6,765 nt of DNA from Nitrospirota bacterium (GCA_016208845.1 JACQXH010000104.1:1-6765), one strand, 5' to 3'. Shown: positions 1-6,340, counted from the first letter of the stretch. The notes: generated by a model not told the origin, from the sequence alone. Made by a program: numbers and translations.

Positions 1-671
1 CGCACTCCTGCGATATTGCTTATTCCCCTGATTTCAAGCATGGGAATCCTGTACATTGCGCAGATGTGGGCAATGGCTGCGCCTTCCATGTTTTCGCAAA
101 TTGCCTTGAATCTCCTCTCAAGTTCTAAGGCCCTTTTCTGAGTGCCGGAAGTTGCGGAGACAGTGACAAAATTACCTGATCTTACTTTAGTGACGGGTAA
201 CGCCTGCCTGTCCGGTAGGCAGGCGTGACGGGTGACAAGATTAGAAACTCTTTTTAACAGAATATTATCTAATGGGAATTCATTAAAATACTTCTTCCTG
301 CCGATCTTTAAAACCGGTATGCCGATTTTGTCCATCCCCTCAAATCCGGTGGAAGTTGCTACGCCATCATCACCGTATATTTCATTTGTTGCAACTGCAA
401 TGTCGCCGACCCTTAGCCCGGAGCCCGGATAAGCGCCGCCTACCCCTGAATTAATTACTTTGCTGACCTGATAATCTTCAAGAATGCACGTCGCAGAATG
501 TCCGGCATTCACCTTGCCGATACCTGTATTCATGAGGATGACATTTGTGCCGAAGATCTTGCCCTGACAGACATCCTTTCCAGCGAACTTGTTTATCCGG
601 ACATTTTTCAAAAGTGATCTCAGTATGTCTGATTCAAAGGCTGAGGATGTTAATATTGCAAGAAATTTCAT
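1..671 (-). CDS. mqnB: Futalosine hydrolase MqnB, 3' end beyond window
   Basis: The gene reads from an ATG at 671 leftwards for 223 codons with no stop before the window edge. MqnB cleaves futalosine (or the aminodeoxy form) to release the base during menaquinone synthesis by the futalosine route; it is a cytoplasmic nucleoside hydrolase of the MTA/SAH nucleosidase fold. Visible marks are NSGVGGAYPGSGLRVGDIAV (about residues 74-93), CENMEGAA (192-199, with the ribose-binding Glu196) and the family-typical ending RGISN (215-219). Family members run roughly 220-250 residues, so an estimated 20-40 C-terminal residues lie outside. Residues about 146-161 (VTRHACLPDRQALPVT) are foreign to the family and are encoded by a palindromic insertion; the frame is intact on both sides. 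No strong Shine-Dalgarno precedes the ATG. The family call rests on recognised motifs, not a search. Confidence 0.88.
   Translation of the reverse strand, partial: MKFLAILTSSAFESDILRSLLKNVRINKFAGKDVCQGKIFGTNVILMNTGIGKVNAGHSATCILEDYQVSKVINSGVGGAYPGSGLRVGDIAVATNEIYGDDGVATSTGFEGMDKIGIPVLKIGRKKYFNEFPLDNILLKRVSNLVTRHACLPDRQALPVTKVRSGNFVTVSATSGTQKRALELERRFKAICENMEGAAIAHICAMYRIPMLEIRGISNIAGV
190..233. repeat. GC-rich palindromic element inserted in mqnB coding sequence
   Basis: Ten-base arms ACGCCTGCCT (200-209) and AGGCAGGCGT (217-226) are perfect reverse complements around a 7-base centre containing CCGG. The nine-base sequence GTGACGGGT occurs at 190-198 and again at 225-233, directly repeated around the palindrome. 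The core matches the CCTGCC-TACC-GGCAGG palindrome at 6487-6502, so this belongs to a dispersed family within the window. Here it lies inside mqnB and is translated in frame, adding roughly 12-16 residues between the LLKRVSNL helix and the KVRSGNFVTVS strand. That is consistent with an exposed loop, which is inference. It resembles in principle the protein-coding palindromic elements known from Rickettsia, but I do not claim homology. Confidence 0.8.
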
Positions 672-683
672 AAACTGTGGTTT

Positions 684-689
684 ATTATA
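684..689 (-). promoter_or_regulatory. Candidate -10 box of mqnB
   Basis: On the minus strand the sequence TATAAT ends 12 bases before the mqnB ATG. The matching -35 position (TTTAAT, 17-base spacer) agrees with TTGACA at only three of six bases. If used, the transcript would start about six bases before the ATG, giving a nearly leaderless message. That would fit the lack of a Shine-Dalgarno sequence. The surroundings are AT-rich, so chance is a real alternative. Confidence 0.3.
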
Positions 690-715
690 GTATATAATTT
701 GAAAATATTAAAATT

Positions 716-825
716 AAAGATCAAAAATCAAAAATAAGGTATAAGAATTTTTCCATAATTTTAATATTTAATATTTGATTTTTAATATTGTGTTCATGAG
801 GCTTTGGGCCTCTCTTATAATTTAT
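716..825 (+). repeat. AT-rich dispersed repeat, copy A, with GAGGC/GCCTC hairpin
   Basis: This 110-base stretch is almost the same as 1650-1759 (about 11 differences by eye) and its AT-rich part resembles 6341-6422. The left half is an imperfect inverted repeat of TTGATTTTTAATATT-type runs around a centre AAGG...TTCC. The right end carries a short hairpin, GAGGC (798-802), five-base loop TTTGG, GCCTC (808-812), followed by TCTTATAATTTAT. The hairpin plus partial T run could act as a weak terminator or attenuator for transcripts entering from the left. A TATAAT at 816-821 could also serve as a -10 box for the amidase gene, but no convincing -35 accompanies it. The copy fills most of the spacer between divergent mqnB and the amidase gene. 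Confidence 0.85.
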
Positions 826-859
826 CCCGGACAGGTATGAAGCGGGGGACATTTAATAT

Positions 860-1594
860 ATGCAAATTATTTGGGGCAACTGGACAGAGGCAAAACTGAA
901 CCACATCCTGAAGGAATTTTCCGGCATCAGCGAGGCAGGGTCAAGGATAAATTTTATCTCGGAGAAATTTCTCAATACAGCATATAGAGAATCGACCCTG
1001 ACTGGAGATGCTGATACACCGGAATCGCTTGTAATAAATCTTGAGGCAGTTGATTGTTTCACATTCATCGATTATGTGGAGGCCATGCGGCAATCCGGCT
1101 CTTTCCATGAATTTATAGAGAATCTGGAAAAAGTGAGATATAATTCCGGGAAAGCAGCTTTTGAAAACAGGAATCATTTCTTCACCGACTGGCGTGAATT
1201 CAACTCTGACTGTGTCGATGATATTACAGGACACGTCGGGCTTAAAAAAACCAGGAGCATTACAAAAATCCTCAACCTGAAAACAGACGGCACATGTTTT
1301 CTTAAAGGGATCCAGCCTAAAGAGCGGGTCATTAAGTATATCGCTTCAACTGATGTCAATCATTCAGTTATTGAAGATCTTAAGACAGGGGATTATGCAG
1401 GCATATCTTGAGAGCAACCGGGATTGGATGTCTCGCATGTGGGGATTATAATTAAGAACGCCGATGAGATTTATTTGAGACATGCCTCATCTGCAGCAGG
1501 AAAAGTTATTGATCAGGATCTCATGGATTATATATCAAAGAAACCGGGGTTGATAATATTCAGGCCTCTCAGCTATCCAAAAGACTTGGAATAA
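860..1594 (+). pseudogene. DUF1460 N-acetylmuramoyl-L-alanine amidase interrupted by in-frame TGA
   Basis: The ATG at 860 follows a GGGGGA-type ribosome site (844-849, 10-base gap), and an in-frame TAA at 854-856 rules out an earlier start. The first 183 codons show family features: a WTEAKLN start, the FISEKFLNTAYRESTL segment, and INLEAVDCFTFIDYVEAM with the presumed nucleophile Cys66, then FENRNHFFTDWREFN (101-115). Codon 184 is TGA (1409-1411). The same frame then continues for 60 more codons with family sequence GLDVSHVGI (188-196, presumed catalytic His193) and YLRHASS (205-211, His208), ending at TAA 1592-1594. No shift or gap is needed, so one base change explains the lesion. DUF1460 enzymes (Bacteroides AmiA) split GlcNAc-anhydroMurNAc from its stem peptide. 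Usual members are exported; here no signal peptide is visible. Without read-through the product lacks both histidines and should be dead. Confidence 0.87.
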
Positions 1595-1649
1595 GAGATG
1601 CGGAATGCTGAAGAGACACAATAATGACACCCTGGAAATATTAAAGATC

Positions 1650-1759
1650 AAAGATCAAAAATCAAAAATAAGGTATCAGAATTTTCCATAATTTTGATAT
1701 TTAATATTTGATTTTTAATTTTGTATTTATGAGGCATTCAGCCTCTCTCTTAAATTTAT
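1650..1759 (+). repeat. AT-rich dispersed repeat, copy B, with GAGGC/GCCTC hairpin
   Basis: This is a direct copy of 716-825 in the same orientation, lying between the amidase and ampG. It keeps the hairpin stem GAGGC (1731-1735) and GCCTC (1741-1745), but the loop is ATTCA instead of TTTGG, and the following run is TCTCTTAAATTTAT. The block TTAAAGATCA just before it (1641-1650) looks like a partial internal duplication of the repeat's left end. Copies A and B put the amidase gene between direct repeats, a layout that homologous recombination could resolve by deleting the gene. Any effect on ampG expression is unproven. Confidence 0.85.
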
Positions 1760-1799
1760 TTTGACGGGCATGTTGAGGAATAATAATTCCGGAGTATGA

Positions 1800-3035
1800 T
1801 TGGATACTAAAAAGAAAAAATCAATTCTAAAAGTTATCTTAAGCGGCCGGATGCTCACGACATTTCTCATGGGTTTTGCCTGCGGCCTGCCCCTTCTTTT
1901 GACTATCACCGTGCTTCAGGCATGGATGAAGGAAGAGGGCGTTGACCTGACAGTTATCGGGCTTATGTCCCTTGTCGGCATTCCCTATACAGTAAAATTT
2001 CTCTGGGCGCCGGTGCTTGACCGTTTTACCCTGCCTTTTCTTGGCAGGAGAAGGGGCTGGCTCCTTGTGGCCCAGGCGGCCCTGATCCTCTCTATCGCAT
2101 ATATGGGGCTAAGCAGTCCTAAAAATGATCCATGGATGCTTGCCTTTGCGGCATTTTTGGTTACCTTCTTCAGCGCCTCTCAGGACATAGTGGTCGATGC
2201 ATACAGGCGGGAAGACCTTGCTGATGAGGAACTCGGGTTTGGTTCGTCGCTTTATATAAACGGGTACCGTCTGGGAATGCTGCTGGCCTCAGGAGGCGGG
2301 CTGATAATGGCTGACCACATGTCTTTTTCTATGGTATACCTGATAATGGCAGGCTGTATGCTTCCCGGAGTATTGACCACACTCCTTGCCCGTGAACCAG
2401 CAGCCGCTTTCGGTGTGCCTAAGACAATGAAGGAAGCGGTTATATATCCTCTGATTGAATATTTCAGCCGTAAGGGTGCGCTCTGGATACTCGCCTTTAT
2501 TCTGCTGTACAAGATCGGTGACACAATGGCGAGCGCAATGACGACCCCTTTTTATCTTGATTTAGGCTTTTCAAAAACAGAGATCGGCGCGGTCGTCAAG
2601 CTCTTCGGTTTCTGGGCGACGATTGCAGGGAGTTTGATAGGCGGAGTGCTCATGCTCCGGCTGGGGATTAAACGTTCACTCTGGGTCTTTGGATTTCTTC
2701 AGGCCATATCAACTGCAGGATTTGTCATGCTTGCGCGTATCGGCCACAGTGTTCCGGCGCTGTCCGCGGTAATCGGTTTTGAAAATCTGAGCGGCGGCAT
2801 GGGGACTGCCGCCTACTCTGCGTTCATGGCAAGCATTACGAATAAAAAATTCACTGCCACGCAGTACGCGCTCCTGAGCAGTCTGATGGGGATCCCAAGG
2901 GTTCTTGCCTCTGCCCCGACCGGCTATTTAGCCAAGAACACAGGCTGGGAGAGTTTTTTTATTTTATGTACATTATTAGCCGCCCCCGGGATGCTGATAT
3001 TGCTTAAATTTGCCCGATGGGATGCAAAGAATTAA
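1800..3035 (+). CDS. ampG: AmpG-type muropeptide permease (MFS)
   Basis: The 411-residue inner-membrane protein is an MFS transporter of the AmpG kind, which imports GlcNAc-anhydroMurNAc-peptides from the periplasm for cell-wall recycling. Diagnostic stretches are SLVGIPYTVKFLWAPVLDRF (57-76), the basic loop GRRRGWL (82-88), SASQDIVVDAYR (125-136), YINGYRLGM (152-160), ENLSGGMGTAAYSAFM (328-343) and TATQYALLSSLMGIPR (352-367). About twelve hydrophobic segments can be picked out, starting near residue 19; E. coli AmpG has extra C-terminal segments that are missing here, as in many shorter homologues. TTG at 1800 is preferred because GGAG (1791-1794) sits five bases ahead; the ATG at 1796 is in another frame and stops after four codons. 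The next in-frame ATG (1851) would remove the lysine-rich leader. It follows the broken DUF1460 amidase on the same strand, a functional match. The frame is intact. Confidence 0.88.
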   Translation: MDTKKKKSILKVILSGRMLTTFLMGFACGLPLLLTITVLQAWMKEEGVDLTVIGLMSLVGIPYTVKFLWAPVLDRFTLPFLGRRRGWLLVAQAALILSIAYMGLSSPKNDPWMLAFAAFLVTFFSASQDIVVDAYRREDLADEELGFGSSLYINGYRLGMLLASGGGLIMADHMSFSMVYLIMAGCMLPGVLTTLLAREPAAAFGVPKTMKEAVIYPLIEYFSRKGALWILAFILLYKIGDTMASAMTTPFYLDLGFSKTEIGAVVKLFGFWATIAGSLIGGVLMLRLGIKRSLWVFGFLQAISTAGFVMLARIGHSVPALSAVIGFENLSGGMGTAAYSAFMASITNKKFTATQYALLSSLMGIPRVLASAPTGYLAKNTGWESFFILCTLLAAPGMLILLKFARWDAKN

Positions 3036-3242
3036 ATATAGGGCAGAAAGACAATTATCCTATCTTTGTACAGCAGTGTCCGGTTAAAAAATGATCTTAA
3101 ATGTCAGATGGAATCGATTTTATGGCCGGCTGAGCCCATTCTTTTTGGTACTATATATATTGAAAAATTCCCTGATGATCATATATCAATTATTCTTTTT
3201 TAAGATATAATCTATTATGTAAAGTAAGTTGGGAGGGTGTTC
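3036..3242 (+). promoter_or_regulatory. ampG-VOC spacer with candidate -10 box at 3206-3211
   Basis: The 207-base spacer holds no gene that I can support. A TATAAT at 3206-3211 lies about 30 bases before the VOC start codon; the expected -35 position reads ATATCA, so the promoter match is partial. TTGAAA at about 3169 is too far from that box but has an AT-rich partner about 17 bases on. The ribosome site GGGAGGG (3231-3237) is strong. A block reading TGTCCGGTTAAAA (3077-3089) resembles the ends of some insertion sequences, but no matching inverted partner was found. No clear terminator for ampG is visible. Confidence 0.4.
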
Positions 3243-3827
3243 ATGGTTAAATACATCGGGATCAACCATGTGGCTTTAGCAACTGCTGACATGGACAAAA
3301 CCATCCGCTGGAGAGACCTGCTTGGCATGAGATTGGTCGCCGGTATGGGAAGGCCTGGTAACAGGCAATATTTTTTCGGAATAGATGAGAATGTGATGAT
3401 ATCTTTTTTTGAGTGGTCTGATGTAGAACCTGTCCCTGACAAAGACCCCGGCCGGCCTGTCAAAGGGCCTTTCAGCCTTGACCATCTGTGCATCCAGGTC
3501 GCATCTGAAGATGAAATATGGGTGCTTAAAGACAGATTGGAGTCCGCCGGAGTGTGGGTAACTGAAGTGATCGACAATGGTTTTATTCATTCCATATTCT
3601 CTACAGACCCCAACAATATCCAGATAGAGTTCTGCTGTGCTGTAAAGGGGGTTTCCTTTTTTAAGAACCCCAAAATGGTGGATTCAAAACCTTCAGCAGT
3701 GACGATGGAAGGGACTGAGTCTCAGTCAAATAAATGGCTGCTTGCAGGTCAACACTCTTTACCGCAAGACCGAAAGATATATCAGGGAGAACTGAAGAAA
3801 ATACTGACAGAAGAGAATAAATGGTGA
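3243..3827 (+). CDS. VOC (glyoxalase/dioxygenase superfamily) metalloprotein
   Basis: The 194-residue protein has two beta-alpha-beta-beta-beta modules of the vicinal oxygen chelate fold. The likely metal ligands are all present: His9 in GINHVAL, Glu57 in SFFEW, His81 in LDHLCIQV and Glu129 in IQIEF. The substrate is unknown; members include glyoxalases, extradiol dioxygenases and epimerases. A tail of about 60 residues (KNPKMVDSKPSAV onward) follows the core and looks typical of one bacterial subgroup. ATG 3243 is chosen because GGAGGG (3232-3237) sits five bases before it; an in-frame GTG at 3237 overlaps that ribosome site and is less likely. The segment TIRWRDLLGM (20-29) looks one residue shorter than the usual TIRFWRDLLGM-like helix, a possible codon loss outside the metal site. 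It stands alone, facing ychF. It ends with TGA, showing that TGA works as a stop here. Confidence 0.82.
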   Translation: MVKYIGINHVALATADMDKTIRWRDLLGMRLVAGMGRPGNRQYFFGIDENVMISFFEWSDVEPVPDKDPGRPVKGPFSLDHLCIQVASEDEIWVLKDRLESAGVWVTEVIDNGFIHSIFSTDPNNIQIEFCCAVKGVSFFKNPKMVDSKPSAVTMEGTESQSNKWLLAGQHSLPQDRKIYQGELKKILTEENKW

Positions 3828-3994
3828 AGGTCTATGAATATCCTGACGGCAAAATATTATATGTAAAGAAAAGGAGTGGCGAGCCTCTATACATTGAACT
3901 TGAAATTGATAATATCCCCGTCCCGGACGGCATAGGTCTTGCCCTCGAGCCTCATAAGCCCTTTTTCCTTTACCCTGACCATGTCTTCCTCTGA
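3821..3994 (+). pseudogene. Short ORF, possible transposase C-terminal remnant
   Basis: An ATG at 3821 overlaps the end of the VOC gene and opens 57 codons before TGA at 3992-3994. The first 25 residues, beginning MVKVYEYPDGKI and including GEPLY, recall the C-terminal tails of some IS481/ISNCY-type transposases, where a KV-x-EYPDG-x-I strand is followed by a basic, Pro-Leu-containing end. Beyond residue 22 the frame overlaps the 3' end of ychF on the opposite strand and looks like antisense reading. There are no inverted terminal repeats and no ribosome site apart from the VOC gene's own end. The likeness is short and from memory; a chance ORF is a serious alternative. Confidence 0.25.
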
Positions 3995-4876
3995 CGATAT
4001 GAAATCATCATAACCCACAACCTCGGCGCGGATGAAACCGCGCTCGATGTCCGAATGGATCTTGCCTGCGGCCTGATGTGCGCTCGTCCCTTTTTTGATG
4101 GTCCAAGCCCTGACCTCGTCCTCGCCTACGGTAAAAAATGACATAAGGCCAAGTGCATCGTAAGAGATGCGGCACAGTCTGTTCATCGCAGGCTCAGCAA
4201 TGCCCAGATCTTCAAGAAAGGCCTTTGCCTCATCAGGCGGGAGCTGGGCTATTTCCATCTCTATTTTTCCACACAGCGCTATGACATGGGGGACCGAGCT
4301 TTGTCCACGGTCTATAAAATACTTCTTAATTTCATTCTGGAAATTTCTCACTTTTTCTGAGCTGATGTCTTTTTCGTCAATATTGAGCGCGATTATTTCA
4401 GGCATTGTAGAGAGAAACTGGTATGCAACCATCAGCCTTTTTTCTTCGTCACTGAATTCGAGGTTTCTTAGGGAAACCTCATCCTCAAGGGCTTGTTTAC
4501 ATTTCAATAAAAAATGTCTGTCAGTCTCATCTATCTTCTTTCCTTTTTTTGCCTGTTCCTCGATCTTCTGAAGCCGCTTTTCAACAAAATCCAGGTCTCC
4601 CAGGATCAACTCTGCCTCAAATGATGATACATCCCTTACAGGATTGACGCTTCCCAGCGGATGCATGACTGATTCGTCCTCAAAGGCCCTTACGACATGC
4701 ACGACGGCATCTGCGTCCTTGATAAGGCTGAATACCTTTGCATTTTGCGCGGCATCGCCTCCTGAGGCAATGCCGACATAATCAATGTACTCGACTGTCG
4801 CATGTGTCGTCTTCTTTGGTTTGTAAATTGATGACAGCCTGTCGATCCTTGCATCGGGGACTCTGACAACACCGAG
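3887..4876 (-). pseudogene. ychF: YchF/Obg-family P-loop GTPase, 5'-truncated
   Basis: About 329 codons of a YchF (OLA1-like) nucleotidase read in one frame from 4876 down to TAG at 3887-3889. Recognisable parts are LGVVRVPDARIDRLSSIYKP at the start, a switch-like DYVG (G3 DxxG), DADAVVHVVRAFEDESV, the coiled-coil ELILGDLDFVEKRL, LNIDEKD at the nucleotide base-binding site, and a complete C-terminal TGS domain ending DGDIINFKFNV. Missing is everything before VGVV: roughly the first 40 residues with the G1 P-loop (GLPNVGKS-type). Upstream in frame there are only nine unrelated codons and then TAA (4904-4906), with no start codon. A GTG near 4702 is merely internal. YchF binds ATP, associates with ribosomes and links to stress responses; without a P-loop this copy cannot bind nucleotide. 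The break coincides with a CACAGAT/CCGTG repeat. An intact copy may exist elsewhere. Confidence 0.85.
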
Positions 4877-4880
4877 GAAA

Positions 4881-4950
4881 CACAGATTTAATAAATCAGA
4901 TTCTTAACTTCTTTTAGTTTCCGTGTCAATCTGTGGAAATCCGTGTCCAA
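4881..4950. repeat. CACAGAT/CCGTG repeat at the ychF break
   Basis: The stretch joins CACAGATTTAATAAATC (4881-4897) with TAACTTCTTTTAGTTTCCG (4905-4923) and AATCTGTGGAAATCCGTG (4928-4945). The second and third blocks match 6452-6486 in the same order (TAACTTCT, TAGTTTCCG, AATCTGTG). The first is nearly the reverse complement of 6471-6486. It fills the space between the hemL stop and the first recognisable ychF codon, exactly where the ychF 5' end should be. It has no coding potential. Confidence 0.75.
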
Positions 4951-4959
4951 AAATCTTAT

Positions 4960-6185
4960 TTAAGCTATTTCCCGGAATGCCTTATATGCTGAGCGGGCAG
5001 TCTTGTTTATGTCTGCATCTGAATGCGCAAGGGACATAAAACCAGCCTCAAACTGTGAGGGCGCAAGGTTGATACCACTATCGAGCATTGAGCTGAAGAA
5101 TTGCGCAAACTTTCTGGTATCTGCTTTTTTTGCGGTCGCGTAATCAAAGACTTCCGAGTCAGTAAAATACGTGCAGAACATGGTGCCCGCCCTGTAGAAC
5201 CTTGTCTTCATGCCCGCGCGTTTTGCCGCATCTTTGAGCGCCCCCTCAAGGGACTCTGACTTGGCCAGGATCTTCCTGTACACATCAGGTTTTGATAATA
5301 TCTTCAGCGACTCTATACCTGCGGTCATCGCAAGCGGATTTCCTGAGAGTGTGCCTGCCTGATACACAGGGCCGTCAGGGGCAACCATTTTCATTATATC
5401 TGCCCTGCCCCTATATGCGCCGACCGGCAGTCCGCCGCCGATCACCTTTCCAAGACAGGTCATGTCAGGTTTTATTCCAAAGGCTTTTTGAGCACCTCCG
5501 TAAGAAACCCTGAACCCTGTCATCACTTCATCAAATATCAATATCACTTCGTATTTCTTCGTCAGCCTTCTTAACCCTTCATGAAAACCGGGCTTCGGAA
5601 GAACACATCCAATATTCCCGACTACCGGCTCTATGATAACGCATGCGATATGTTTTGCCTCTTTTTTTAAGACAGCCTCGAGGACCTTCAGATCATTGAA
5701 CGGAAGCGTGATAGTATTTTTTGCGTAATCTTTTGGAATGCCGGCACTGTCCGGCACTCCGAATGTCATGGCGCCTGACCCGGCCTTTACAAGAAGACCG
5801 TCTGCATGACCGTGATAGCACCCCTCGAATTTAATCACCTTGTCCCTGCCGGTGAATCCGCGGGCCACCCTTATCGCGCTCATTGTTGCCTCTGTGCCTG
5901 AGTTCACCATTCTCACGATCTCAATGGACGGATATGCCTTGCGGATCATTTCAGCAAGCTCGATCTCAAGCGGAGTTGGAGCGCCGTAGCTCGTGCCTTT
6001 CTCGCAGGCCTTCTGCAACGCCTTTATAACTGCCGGATGGGAATGTCCGAGTATCATAGGACCCCATGAGAGGACATAGTCTATGTAATCATTTCCGTCG
6101 ACATCATAGATCCTTGAACCCTTTGCCGACTGAATGAATATCTTTTGAAAAGCTCCAGTGATCTTTTATGATTCAGTCTTGGCAT
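4960..6185 (-). pseudogene. hemL: Glutamate-1-semialdehyde 2,1-aminomutase with internal deletion/frameshift
   Basis: HemL makes 5-aminolevulinate from glutamate-1-semialdehyde in the C5 haem/tetrapyrrole route, using PLP. Most of the protein is intact: YDVDGNDYIDYVLSWGPMI, NSGTEATMSAIRVARG, FEGCYHGHADG, DEVMTGFRV, the PLP-lysine motif CLGKVIGGG and the end FMSLAHSDADINKTA, stopping at TAA 4960-4962. The start is also recognisable: ATG at 6185 with GGAG seven bases before it encodes MPRLNHKRSLELFKR, a typical HemL beginning. But that frame runs out at about 6141, and the family sequence resumes in another frame at IFIQSAKGSRIYDVDG. Between them the conserved IPGGVNSPVRAF region, about 20-24 residues, is absent. 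The net loss is 3n+1 bases. In the second frame an in-frame TAA (6166-6168) and no start before the internal ATG 6057 (365 codons) mean no full product. A second copy elsewhere would be expected, since haem synthesis is usually needed. Confidence 0.88.
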
Positions 6186-6219
6186 ATAAATTCTCCGGCT
6201 TCTTATTAATGTGTCAGAA

Positions 6220-6235
6220 GGGATTTATTAATCCC
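6220..6235 (-). other. Hairpin in the hemL leader
   Basis: GGGATT (6220-6225) and AATCCC (6230-6235) form a six-base stem with a four-base loop, about 35 bases before the hemL ATG and some 12 bases after the predicted transcription start. No T run follows it, so it is not a standard terminator. It could stabilise the 5' leader or be chance. Confidence 0.35.
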
Positions 6236-6253
6236 CGTCATTTATAAGACTGA

Positions 6254-6262
6254 ATTATATCA
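6254..6262 (-). promoter_or_regulatory. Candidate extended -10 promoter for hemL
   Basis: On the minus strand TGATATAAT (TATAAT at 6254-6259 preceded by TG-A) is a perfect extended -10 element. The -35 region (ACAATT with a 17-base spacer) is poor, which extended -10 promoters tolerate. Transcription would start near 6247, giving a leader of about 62 bases that holds a hairpin and the GGAG ribosome site. It suggests the broken hemL once had, or still has, its own promoter. Confidence 0.5.
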
Positions 6263-6340
6263 TATGAAGCATGGATAATTGTGACATAGGAAAATCGTAT
6301 TTAGCCACAGATCTTCGCGGATCAACACGGAAACTGAAAA

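Noticed and set aside
232..432. Plus-strand frame opposite mqnB
   Set aside because: It is antisense to a well-supported gene, starts inside the palindromic insertion and has no family likeness.
838..862. Alternative amidase start at the ATG at 838 giving a longer leader
   Set aside because: That ATG is in another frame, and the true frame has a TAA at 854-856.
1409..1450. Selenocysteine codon with SECIS after the amidase TGA
   Set aside because: Only GAGA (1410-1413) pairing with TCTC (1431-1434) is visible, with no supporting apical helix, and the residue is at a variable, non-catalytic position of the family.
3077..3089. TGTCCGGTTAAAA as an insertion-sequence end
   Set aside because: No inverted partner, target duplication or transposase frame was found nearby, so the likeness alone does not support a mobile element.
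3110..3150. Terminator after ampG (GGCTGAGCC followed by T-rich run)
   Set aside because: The stem would be three or four bases with a one- to three-base loop, too small to be credible.
4167..4571. Serine/phenylalanine-rich plus-strand frame opposite ychF
   Set aside because: Composition is typical of antisense reading through a Glu/Lys-rich coiled coil, and the minus strand encodes clear YchF sequence.
4690..4872. Minus-strand frame overlapping the 5' part of ychF
   Set aside because: It is a shifted reading of the same bases; the correct frame gives continuous YchF sequence up to 4876.
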